Shown here: piece after piece, positions 1 through 5,949 of the stretch
Position numbering within the stretch: the stretch's first letter is position 1
Layout of the letters: each line of letters begins with the position of its first letter
Assembly (NCBI GenBank): GCA_031280705.1
Contig: JAITGJ010000207.1
Coordinates: forward strand, 1 to 5,973
Reading direction: 5' to 3'
Source of the DNA: Spirochaetaceae bacterium
GTDB lineage: Bacteria; Spirochaetota; Spirochaetia; Treponematales; Breznakiellaceae
DNA: 5,973 nucleotides
The notes under the pieces: generated by a model
What the model was told of the DNA's origin: nothing
Databases searched by the model: none
Seen by the model: the letters and a program-made list of their open reading frames with translations, nothing else
Position numbers and translations under genes: made by a program

Positions 1-23
1 CCTATCGGGAGGCAGGGACCGGG

Positions 24-419
24 CTATTCAAGTACACGGACAACAAAGGGACCGGATGCGGGGGGCCGTTTCCGCCTGAAAAGATAGATGGCGGCGGCGC
101 TTGCAAAGAGGCCCAGAACGCCAAGGGCCGCGCGGGCGTTTTCCGCGAGGCCCGCCCCGGCGGCGGCGGTAAACAGCGCGGCGCCAACAAAGAACGGCGG
201 CGCAAGCGAAAAAAGGGCTTCCAGGGCGGCTCCCGCAAGGGGAATATCGGTTTCCACCATCTGACCGGGAACGAGCGGGCGGCCCGTACCGTTAATCGCG
301 GTAACCAGACCGGTTTCCCGGCATTCCTGATTCATGCAGCCGAAACAGGCGATACCCGGCTCTTCGCGTATCATAATGGTCTCCCCGCGCACATGCTCAA
401 CCCTGCCGCGCCGCTTCAC
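24..419 (-). CDS. rseC: RseC/MucC-family membrane protein
   Basis: A 131-residue protein with the RseC/MucC layout: a short N-terminal domain with clustered cysteines (C25, C28, C33, spaced C-X2-C-X4-C), a conserved-type LVPGQ-VE stretch near 49-56, two hydrophobic membrane segments at about 65-89 and 97-113, and a basic stop-transfer run RRKR at 115-118. In enterobacteria RseC modulates sigma-E through RseA/RseB and works with the Rsx/Rnf complex in reducing SoxR. In a spirochaete those partners may be absent, so a redox or Rnf-related role at the inner membrane is inference. The GTG start is supported by GGAGG at 427-431 seven bases upstream. The start overlaps the stop of the upstream YmdB-like gene as GTGA, implying translational coupling. 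The stop is TAG at 24-26. The gene is shorter than E. coli RseC but has all the expected parts. The family call is fairly sure; the function is not. Confidence 0.78.
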   Translation of the reverse strand: MKRRGRVEHVRGETIMIREEPGIACFGCMNQECRETGLVTAINGTGRPLVPGQMVETDIPLAGAALEALFSLAPPFFVGAALFTAAAGAGLAENARAALGVLGLFASAAAIYLFRRKRPPASGPFVVRVLE

Positions 420-1273
420 GCCGTTTCCTCCGGGTCAGCCTCCGCCGCATCCTCCGCGCCGCCGTTCGCCGCGGGCGGACGGGCCATTGGCGGAGCGGCA
501 TACCGCACCGTCTTAATGGAAAGCGCCTTTCCCGTCCGGTCAAGCTCGATAACCACGCCCTGGAGTTCGGGCTTCTGCCAGGCGTCTTTTGTCCAGTCGG
601 GAATCCCCGACAGATATTCCCGTATCCGGCTTTCTATATCCGCGCCCCCCACCGATTCGGCGCTGCCCGTCCGGCCCGCGTCCGTGATGACGGCGACGCC
701 CGCGAGAACCGCCGCGTCCGCGGTCTGGACCCGCGTGTGGGACCCGATAACCGCTCCCGCGCGGCCCGCGGCAAGGGCGAACAGGGTATGCTTTTCCGCC
801 GTGGCCGCGGCGTGAAAATCCACCACCACGAACGGCGTTTCCTGTTTGAGCCGCTCCAAGAGGACGGGGAGCCGCGCGAACGGATTTTCTCCGTGGAGGC
901 GGGAAAATCCGCTTTGACCGAGGAGCACGGCCACGGCTATTTTTTCACCTCCCGCGCCCGTCCGGTAGACACGCGCGCCCAGCCCCGGCGCCGGGGCGTT
1001 AAGGTTTTCCGGGCGAAGCACCCAGGGGAGCCTGGCCATGTTTTCAACCAGATCTTTTTTATAAAAACAACATTCGCCCAGCGTAAGCACGTCCGCGCCG
1101 AGTTTGTGGAGATACGCCGCGTGGTTCCGTCCAAGGCCATTCCCCCCCGTGGCTCCATCGGCGCAGGCGATCACAAAAGAAACGCCGTGCTCTTTTTTGG
1201 CGGCGGCAAGGCAGTGTTTTATCGCGTGAATCCCCGCTTTCCCGGTGATTTCCGCGATATAGAGGATTTTCAC
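416..1273 (-). CDS. YmdB/TIGR00282-family metallophosphoesterase-like protein
   Basis: A 285-residue cytosolic protein recognisable along its length as the YmdB family: MKILYIAEITGKAG at the N-terminus, a GADVLTLG strand (59-66), RPENLN (87-92), VVDFHAAATAEK (150-161), GSHTRVQTAD (177-186) and ITDAGRTG (196-203). In Bacillus, YmdB is a metal-dependent phosphodiesterase acting on 2',3'-cyclic nucleotides and affecting biofilm formation. Here most expected ligands differ: E8 for Asp8, D39 for Glu39, G40 for Asn40, E67 for Asn67, C68 for catalytic His68, and R181 for the last His. H154 and H179 remain. The C-terminal 25 or so residues are an Ala/Pro/Glu-rich tail outside the fold. The start is GTG at 1273, chosen because AGGAG lies at 1283-1287 nine bases upstream and the family fold begins there. 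A TTG at 1312 overlapping the previous stop would add 13 unlike residues. It is the second gene of the leftward operon. The family is confident; phosphodiesterase activity is doubtful. Confidence 0.85.
   Translation of the reverse strand: MKILYIAEITGKAGIHAIKHCLAAAKKEHGVSFVIACADGATGGNGLGRNHAAYLHKLGADVLTLGECCFYKKDLVENMARLPWVLRPENLNAPAPGLGARVYRTGAGGEKIAVAVLLGQSGFSRLHGENPFARLPVLLERLKQETPFVVVDFHAAATAEKHTLFALAAGRAGAVIGSHTRVQTADAAVLAGVAVITDAGRTGSAESVGGADIESRIREYLSGIPDWTKDAWQKPELQGVVIELDRTGKALSIKTVRYAAPPMARPPAANGGAEDAAEADPEETA
427..431 (-). promoter_or_regulatory. Ribosome-binding site of rseC
   Basis: GGAGG on the minus strand, seven bases before the GTG at 419, inside the 3' end of the YmdB-like gene. 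It fixes the non-ATG start and supports coupled translation through the GTGA overlap. Confidence 0.75.
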
Positions 1274-1282
1274 GGTATGGTA

Positions 1283-1287
1283 CTCCT
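1283..1287 (-). promoter_or_regulatory. Ribosome-binding site of the ymdB-like gene
   Basis: AGGAG on the minus strand, nine bases before the GTG at 1273. It decides between that GTG and the upstream TTG at 1312, which has only a G-run in front of it. Confidence 0.7.
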
Positions 1288-1308
1288 GTAACACGCCCCC
1301 GGACGGGA

Positions 1309-1833
1309 TCAATGCCCCCCGCGCTCAAGTTCCGAAAGGGTGCGCGCGTATTCTCCCGCGGCGCGGTAATCTCCCGTTTCGCGGCAAGTATCCGCAAGAT
1401 TATACAGGGCATCGCGGTACAGGGGAAAGAGGCAGACGGCTTCCTCAAAACAGCGGCGGGCTTCCCCGTAGTTTCCTTCCACAAAGTAGAGGACACCCAG
1501 ATTGTTCCAGGCTTTGGGATTGGCGCCGTCCCGGCGGAGGGCGTTCCGGTAACAGTCTTCGGCAAGGTCAAAATCTTCCTGCTCGTAATAAATCAGCCCC
1601 ATGGAAAGCCACGCGTCCGCAAGGCCGTCCTCAAAACTCAGGGCGCGGTAAAAACAGGCAAGCGCTTCTTCATAGTTGCCGCTCCGCTGCCAGGCGATAC
1701 CAAGATTGGTCCACAACAGCGGATTTTCCGGCTCCATGCGGAGCGCGCGGTGGAACAGGGGAATCGCTTCGCCGGGGCGGTTTGCCTCGGTCAGCGCGAT
1801 CCCCGAATCATTCAGCGTGGCGGCGGTTTCCAT
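1309..1833 (-). CDS. Tetratricopeptide-repeat protein, five TPRs
   Basis: A 174-residue protein built almost entirely from five consecutive 34-residue TPR units at about 5-38, 39-72, 73-106, 107-140 and 141-174. Each has the expected W/L-G-Y-A-P pattern, for example WTNLGIAWQRSGNYEEALAC and AWNNLGVLYFVEGNYGEARR. TPR stacks form a concave surface for protein-protein binding; the partner cannot be told from sequence. There is no signal peptide or membrane segment, so it is presumably cytosolic. The start is taken as ATG at 1833, with GGGGAG at 1839-1844 five bases upstream. A GTG at 1839 would add two residues but overlaps that ribosome-binding site. It is the first gene of the leftward block; the next gene starts 35 bases after its TGA. 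Its role in the operon is unknown. Confidence 0.9.
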   Translation of the reverse strand: METAATLNDSGIALTEANRPGEAIPLFHRALRMEPENPLLWTNLGIAWQRSGNYEEALACFYRALSFEDGLADAWLSMGLIYYEQEDFDLAEDCYRNALRRDGANPKAWNNLGVLYFVEGNYGEARRCFEEAVCLFPLYRDALYNLADTCRETGDYRAAGEYARTLSELERGGH

Positions 1834-2017
1834 AATCACTCCCCAATCCGGTTATGGTTTTCCTTCCGGGCGGCGTCCACCGGAAACGCGCGGCCAGACC
1901 ATGCTGACCGGGCGAAGCGGGGAACCGGCAAAAGGCCGCTTTTTCAAAACATGACGCCCGGAAAAAGCCTTTATCGTTATAACCTTAACGCATTTTTGGC
2001 TATTATGGTAATGAATT
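1834..2017. promoter_or_regulatory. Divergent intergenic region between the TPR operon and the cyclase-like gene
   Basis: The only gap between the two divergent transcription units, so promoters for both should lie here. The right part (about 1970-2017) is clearly AT-richer than its surroundings. It contains a small inverted repeat, CGTTA (1975-1979) against TAACG (1986-1990) with a six-base loop, and the palindrome GTTATAAC at 1976-1983. These could be an operator or promoter elements. No convincing sigma-70 promoter is seen for the leftward genes. The stretch 1845-1960 is GC-rich with no coding frame I trust. Confidence 0.5.
1977..2006 (+). promoter_or_regulatory. Candidate promoter for the cyclase-like gene
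   Basis: TTATAA at 1977-1982 (four of six matches to TTGACA), an 18-base spacer, and TATTAT at 2001-2006 as a -10 box. Transcription would start about 2013, leaving almost no leader before the GTG at 2018, or about 35 bases before the ATG at 2048. By-eye match only. Confidence 0.28.
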
Positions 2018-3520
2018 GTGAAAGAAATATCTGATTATACAAAAAACATGGCCGATGACGAACTTTTCTCTTTTTTTTCCGGCCCGATTGTGAACCGGGA
2101 AATTACCTGTTTTTCGGCGCTTGTGGAACTGTCCGCGCCCCTTGCACGGGACGCCCGGCGCCGCCCGGTCCTGATGCGGGCCTTTGAACTTATCAGGGCG
2201 CTTAACTGGGGCTGTTTTGCCCCGATGCGCGCGGAAACCCACCGGCGGCTCTGGAAGGAAGTGGTCATTCCCGCCGCGCATTTCCCCGGAGCGGGAGACT
2301 TAAAGCGTACCCTTTCAATTTCAAGCCTGTATGTCGCCATGCTGGACATTCACGGCTACACGCAATTCTGTCAGGATGCGCGGAAAAATCTTTCCCGGCT
2401 CCACTCCCTGGACCGGGTAATATCGGGCGACATACAGACAATCGCCGCGCGCTCCGGCGCGGTATGCCGCCGCGAACGGGGGGACGAGATCGTGGTCATC
2501 GCCGCCGCGGCTTCGGACGCCCTGACGGTAACGCTCGACATTATCGGCTACTTTGGGAAAAAAGCCGCCTTGCGGGAAGGAGGCGGGAAGGCGGGCCGTT
2601 CCCTCGACGCCCATTTTCTGCCGCCGTTCAGGATTTCGGCGGGAATTACCGGCGGCAACACCTCAAGCCCGCTCATCATCACCGAAGAGGGCAGCCTTTC
2701 GGGTTTTTTACTCAATTCAGGCGCGCGCCTCCAGGTTCGCGCGGGCGAATTGTCGCCGGACGAGTCCCGGGTGATGGTGAGCAGGCAGGTCCAGATGAAT
2801 TTTCTTCGGGAAAATGCCGCCGGAGCGCCGTGCGCGCTTTTCCGGAAGGACGCGGTGTACTTTATGGACGCCGGGATCATCGGCTTCAAGGGCGGAACGC
2901 TCCCCGTCTCTGAGGCCGTGTTCGACCGGGCCGGGTGGTACAAAAAGGAACTGGGCGCGGAGCTTTCCGCCCTGTACGCCGCGGTAAACGGCAATCTCTG
3001 GGAACAGAAAGTCTATCCCGTACTTATGGAACTTTTGGTCAAAACGGCCGCGGTGATGCCCGCCTTTTCCCTTGCCCCCGTTCCACACGGCGCCGCGCCG
3101 GTAACCAACGCCGTTTTGTCGCGGTACTGCCGGGCCGCCCGGTCGCTCTGGACGGAACACGAAGACTATATTCAGGCCGTAAACGCGCTCCGGGACATTA
3201 CCGGCGTGCTGGAACACATCCCCCGTTTTGACCGCCTCATTCTGGATTATGCCCGCGGCATCGCGGAACGGTACGGGACGCTTGTACCGGCGTACACGGC
3301 GGAACTGGACCGGGAAGTGGAACGGAACAGTACGAAGATCTATCCGCCTGACCAGCATCAAACCTGGAAAACGTCCCGCGCCGCCGTGCGTATTTACGAA
3401 AAACTCCGCGCGGAGGGCCGGAAGCGTCTGGAGCTTATCAAAAAGAAAACAATCTGGTATAACCTGATCAAGGCAAACGCCGGACGGATGAAAATGACCC
3501 TGTATTCGGGGAAAAAATAG
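2018..3520 (+). CDS. Class III nucleotide-cyclase homology domain protein
   Basis: A 500-residue protein without signal peptide or membrane segments. Residues about 100-260 look like an adenylate/guanylate cyclase catalytic domain: YVAMLDIHGYT (105-115) matches the metal-binding F-x-D-I-x-G-F-T motif with D110; RERGDEIVV (152-160) matches the GD motif with D156; RISAGITGG (205-213) follows; and LLNSGARLQ (231-239) carries the transition-state pair N233 and R237 at the usual spacing. All key catalytic residues are therefore present, so cyclic-nucleotide synthesis is possible. The usual specificity Lys before GD appears as Arg, so substrate is uncertain. The N-terminal 100 and C-terminal 240 residues look helical and are not recognised. 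The start is uncertain: GTG 2018 lacks a clear ribosome-binding site and its first codons are unusually AT-rich; ATG 2048 is the alternative. An in-frame stop at 2012-2014 rules out a longer form. It may share a transcript with EF-G2 downstream. Confidence 0.75.
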   Translation: MKEISDYTKNMADDELFSFFSGPIVNREITCFSALVELSAPLARDARRRPVLMRAFELIRALNWGCFAPMRAETHRRLWKEVVIPAAHFPGAGDLKRTLSISSLYVAMLDIHGYTQFCQDARKNLSRLHSLDRVISGDIQTIAARSGAVCRRERGDEIVVIAAAASDALTVTLDIIGYFGKKAALREGGGKAGRSLDAHFLPPFRISAGITGGNTSSPLIITEEGSLSGFLLNSGARLQVRAGELSPDESRVMVSRQVQMNFLRENAAGAPCALFRKDAVYFMDAGIIGFKGGTLPVSEAVFDRAGWYKKELGAELSALYAAVNGNLWEQKVYPVLMELLVKTAAVMPAFSLAPVPHGAAPVTNAVLSRYCRAARSLWTEHEDYIQAVNALRDITGVLEHIPRFDRLILDYARGIAERYGTLVPAYTAELDREVERNSTKIYPPDQHQTWKTSRAAVRIYEKLRAEGRKRLELIKKKTIWYNLIKANAGRMKMTLYSGKK

Positions 3521-3535
3521 TGGAAGTTGTTCATA

Positions 3536-3616
3536 ATGTTGATTATGAAACAACGCGGTGGAACGGCAGCCGTAAAACGGGCGCGGGCTGCGCGAACAAC
3601 GGACATATCATGCTGA
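3536..3616 (+). CDS. Possible 26-codon upstream ORF overlapping the fusA2 start
   Basis: A small frame in the gap between the cyclase-like gene and EF-G2, encoding a basic peptide starting MLIMKQRGG and ending TTDISC. It has GGAAG nine bases before its ATG, a better ribosome-binding site than EF-G2 itself has. Its TGA (3614-3616) lies just inside EF-G2, giving the overlap ATGCTGA. It may be a leader ORF that couples translation into EF-G2, or it may be chance. The competing reading is that this stretch codes an N-terminal EF-G2 extension in another frame. No recognised domain. Confidence 0.25.
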   Translation: MLIMKQRGGTAAVKRARAARTTDISC

Positions 3617-5652
3617 AAACCATGCGAAATATCGGCATCATGGCGCACATTGACGCCGGGAAGACGACGACGACCGAGCGCATCCTCTACTACACCGGAA
3701 AAAGTCACCGCATCGGCGAAGTTGACGACGGCGAAGCGGTCATGGACTGGATGGAGCAGGAACAGGAGCGGGGAATCACCATTCAGAGCGCGGCTACCAC
3801 AACCTGGTGGGAACGGGCGGGTGAAAAGTACCAGATCAATATTATCGATACTCCCGGCCATGTCGATTTTACGGCCGAGGTGGAACGGTCGCTGCGGGTG
3901 CTGGACGGCGCGGTGGCGATTTTTGACGCGGTGCGGGGGGTAGAACCCCAGACGGAAACCGTGTGGCGTCAGGCCGAGCGGTACGGCGTGCCATGCGTCG
4001 GGTATGTCAACAAAATGGACCGCGTGGGCGCGGACTTTTTCGCCGTTCTTGCGGACATTGAGGCGAAGCTCGGTATCCAAACCGCGCCCATCCAGATACC
4101 GCTGGGCCGGGAAAGCGGTTTCGCGGGCGTCATCGACCTCCTTGAAATGAAGGAAATCCGCTTTGATCCGGCCACGGACGGCGAAAAAACGCGGGAAAGC
4201 CCGGTCGCCCCGGAGCGGGCCGCGGAGGCGGCGGCATGGCGGGAAAAACTCCTCGATATTTTGTCCACCCATTCCGATGCCGTAACCGAACTTTTTTTGT
4301 CGGGGGAGGCAATTCCCTCCGCCCTCCTCCGGGAAGAACTGAGGAAGGCCGCCCTCACGCGCACACTGCTTCCCGTCCTCGCGGGGGCTTCCCGGCGGAA
4401 CATGGGGGTGCAGCCCCTCATCGACGCGGTGATCGACTTCCTGCCCGCCCCGGACGAGGCGCTCCCCGCGGTGGGGCACAACCTTAAAAAAGAAGAGGAC
4501 GTGGCAATCCCCTGCGACCCCAACGGCGTTCCCCTGGGGCTTGTCTTCAAAATCCAGAACGACCGCGAAGCGGGAAGCCTCTGCTATGTGCGGATGTATT
4601 CGGGTTCCTTCCGTCCTGGCGCGGTCCTCTTCAATGTGGGGAAAAAGAAACGCGAGCGGGCAAACCGTATTCTGCGGATGCACTCCAATAAATCCGAACC
4701 CCTGGACGCGCTTGCCGCGGGCGACATCGGCGTTATTATCGGGATGAAACTCGCCCAGACCGGCGACACGGTCGGCAGCGAGGGCTGGCCGGTGGTTCTC
4801 GAAAAGATGCGGTTTCCGGAGCCGGTTATTTCGGTTTCCATTGAGCCGAAAACCCTGTCCGAACAGGAAAAACTGAAGGACGCGCTGGCGATCCTGTCCC
4901 GGGAGGACCCCACCTTTACCACGCGTGAAAACGAAGAAACCGGGCAGCTTATCATTTCCGGCATGGGAGAACTGCATCTGGACGTGCTGGTTAAGCGCGT
5001 TCTCAAGGAATTCAATCTTGGCGCGCGGGTGGGAAACCCGCAGGTAACCTACCGCGAATCGGTGAGCAAAACCACCGAACATACGGAGGAATTTTCGCGG
5101 GTTCTCGCGGGAAAGGAAAACGCCGCCGCCCTTACCCTCCGCGTGGAACCGCTGGAACGGGGCGCGGGAAACAGCTACACATCCGCCGTGCGGCGGCGGG
5201 ACATCCCGCAGGCGATATTTGACGCGGTGGAACGCGGCGTGGAGGGCGCTTTTCAGTCGGGCATCGTGCTCGGCTACCCCTGCATCGACACGGGTGTAAC
5301 CCTCACGGATATCCGTTATGCGGAACTGACCGGCACGGAATTTGCCTACGAAGCCTGCGCAAGCCTCTGCGCGGACGAAGCGTGCCGCGCCGCGGGGCCC
5401 GTTCTCCTTGAACCGATCATGGCGGTGGACCTTTTTGCCCCACGGGAATTTGTGGGGGAGGTAATCAGCCTCGTAACCCAGCGCGGCGGCCACGTTCTGG
5501 CCGTAAACGAAAAATCATCCAGCGATGAGGTAAAGGCCCGCGCCCCCATGGCAAAAATGTTCGGCTTTATGACGGATCTCCGCTCGGCAACCCAGGGCCG
5601 CGCCACCTTTACCATGGTATTTTCCCACTTTGAGAAAAAACAGGACCGGTAA
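3610..5652 (+). CDS. fusA2: Elongation factor G, EF-G2 type (probable ribosome-recycling paralogue)
   Basis: A full-length 680-residue EF-G. The GTPase motifs are intact: AHIDAGKTT (12-20), RGIT (54-57), DTPGH (80-84), NKMD (134-137) and GAS (259-261). Domain II begins near 300; ISGMGELHLDVL (449-460) lies in domain III; domain IV runs from about 478; and domain V ends in LRSATQGRATFTMVFSHFE. EF-G drives translocation, and with RRF splits ribosomes for recycling. Spirochaetes carry two EF-Gs; in Borrelia EF-G2 is reported to act only in recycling. This sequence resembles that second type. In the domain IV tip, the E. coli His583 position (YHDVDS) aligns with A571 in YAELTG, which fits reduced translocation. 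That functional call is inference. The start at ATG 3610 gives MLKTMRNIGIMAH, a normal EF-G N-terminus, but only a weak GGA precedes it. The frame is open back to GTG 3520 (30 more residues), and ATG 3622 is also possible. Confidence 0.9.
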   Translation: MLKTMRNIGIMAHIDAGKTTTTERILYYTGKSHRIGEVDDGEAVMDWMEQEQERGITIQSAATTTWWERAGEKYQINIIDTPGHVDFTAEVERSLRVLDGAVAIFDAVRGVEPQTETVWRQAERYGVPCVGYVNKMDRVGADFFAVLADIEAKLGIQTAPIQIPLGRESGFAGVIDLLEMKEIRFDPATDGEKTRESPVAPERAAEAAAWREKLLDILSTHSDAVTELFLSGEAIPSALLREELRKAALTRTLLPVLAGASRRNMGVQPLIDAVIDFLPAPDEALPAVGHNLKKEEDVAIPCDPNGVPLGLVFKIQNDREAGSLCYVRMYSGSFRPGAVLFNVGKKKRERANRILRMHSNKSEPLDALAAGDIGVIIGMKLAQTGDTVGSEGWPVVLEKMRFPEPVISVSIEPKTLSEQEKLKDALAILSREDPTFTTRENEETGQLIISGMGELHLDVLVKRVLKEFNLGARVGNPQVTYRESVSKTTEHTEEFSRVLAGKENAAALTLRVEPLERGAGNSYTSAVRRRDIPQAIFDAVERGVEGAFQSGIVLGYPCIDTGVTLTDIRYAELTGTEFAYEACASLCADEACRAAGPVLLEPIMAVDLFAPREFVGEVISLVTQRGGHVLAVNEKSSSDEVKARAPMAKMFGFMTDLRSATQGRATFTMVFSHFEKKQDR

Positions 5653-5671
5653 GGTAAATCACCGCTCCCCC

Positions 5672-5703
5672 CGCGCCCTAAGTCCATCAAAGGGCCGCGC
5701 CCT
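5672..5703. repeat. REP-like palindrome with a short direct repeat
   Basis: GCCCT (5675-5679) pairs with AGGGC (5691-5695) across an 11-base loop, and AGGGC can instead pair with a second GCCCT (5699-5703). The octamer CGCGCCCT occurs twice, at 5672-5679 and 5696-5703. The 21-base palindrome has the same architecture as the widespread REP-type element I remember as GCCCT-GAGCCTGTCGA-AGGGC; by eye it differs at five positions, all transitions. The relation is inference from memory. Confidence 0.4.
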
Positions 5704-5704
5704 C

Positions 5705-5734
5705 TGCCTGTTGAAGGGCCTCATCAGGCATTTT
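5705..5734 (+). terminator. Candidate rightward terminator after fusA2
   Basis: TGCCTG (5705-5710) pairs with CAGGCA (5725-5730). After one T-T mismatch three further pairs form (TGA with TCA), leaving a six-base loop AGGGCC. TTTT follows at 5731-5734. It lies 53 bases after the EF-G2 stop. The stem is modest and the T-run short, so termination would be weak. It overlaps the 3' end of the minus-strand small ORF. Confidence 0.38.
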
Positions 5735-5852
5735 CCGCCCGGCCGTATACATCAACGCCTTTCCGGGCTTTGCATGCTTCGGCAAAGGATTCTCTTACGG
5801 CTTCCTTCACGCCCTGCTTTATGCCGGTCATAACCTGTTCCATGTCCGGCAT
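5724..5852 (-). CDS. Small hypothetical protein, 42 residues
   Basis: The frame runs from ATG at 5852 to a double TGATGA stop. The peptide begins MPDMEQVMTGIKQG and ends DVYGRAENA. Residues 4-31 look like one amphipathic charged helix rich in Glu, Lys and Ala, a composition more protein-like than a random frame in this GC-rich sequence. No family is recognised. An in-frame TAA lies two codons upstream, so it cannot be longer at the N-terminus. No good ribosome-binding site precedes the ATG; Met4 and Met8 are alternatives. The 17-bp tandem repeat begins eight bases upstream, where a promoter or operator would sit. It could be a real small protein, the remnant of a longer gene, or chance. Confidence 0.38.
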   Translation of the reverse strand: MPDMEQVMTGIKQGVKEAVRESFAEACKARKGVDVYGRAENA

Positions 5853-5859
5853 ACATTAG

Positions 5860-5893
5860 AGTTGTTTAATAACTTCAGTTGTTAAACAACTTC
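5860..5893. repeat. Tandem 17-bp direct repeat of palindromic units
   Basis: Two adjacent 17-base copies, at 5860-5876 and 5877-5893, agree at 15 of 17 positions (consensus AGTTGTTWAAYAACTTC). Each copy is itself near-palindromic: GTTGTTTAATAAC (5861-5873) and GTTGTTAAACAAC (5878-5890). The outer arms GTTGTTTAA and TTAAACAAC also pair with each other across 12 bases. It is AT-rich within GC-rich sequence and sits just upstream of the small minus-strand ORF. It could be paired operator sites or part of a dispersed repeat. Confidence 0.7.
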
Positions 5894-5897
5894 CGCT

Positions 5898-5949
5898 AAA
5901 AAATGCAATTTCGCAGCCCCAAAGCGTAGCGCCGGGGCGAGAAATTGCA
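5898..5949 (-). terminator. Minus-strand intrinsic terminator-like hairpin
   Basis: TGCAATTTC (5904-5912) pairs perfectly with GAAATTGCA (5941-5949), and inside it GCCCC (5916-5920) pairs with GGGGC (5934-5938), with a small internal bulge and a 13-base loop. Read on the minus strand the hairpin is followed directly by TTTTTT (5903-5898), the form of a Rho-independent terminator. There is no T-run on the plus strand. It would end a leftward transcript entering from beyond the right edge. A mobile palindromic repeat is the alternative. Confidence 0.6.

Noticed and set aside
1..23. Start of a further leftward gene
   Set aside because: Only 23 bases remain after the rseC stop; nothing can be supported.
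1274..1312. TTG start at 1312 for the ymdB-like gene, overlapping the TPR stop as TTGA
   Set aside because: The overlap is attractive, but the added residues do not match the family and the GTG at 1273 has a proper AGGAG.
1312..2034. A 240-codon plus-strand frame across the TPR gene and the intergenic region
   Set aside because: It is antisense to five clean TPR repeats, has no recognisable content, and runs into the divergent promoter region.
2717..3553. A 278-codon antisense frame opposite the cyclase-like gene
   Set aside because: No motifs and composition typical of an antisense shadow; the plus strand has the cyclase residues.
3394..5493. A 699-codon open frame antisense to EF-G2
   Set aside because: It lies opposite an unmistakable EF-G. 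Its translation is rich in Arg, Gly, His and Phe with no recognisable domain, as expected for the shadow of a GC-rich gene.
5860..5893. CRISPR array
   Set aside because: Only two 17-bp copies directly abutting each other, with no spacers.
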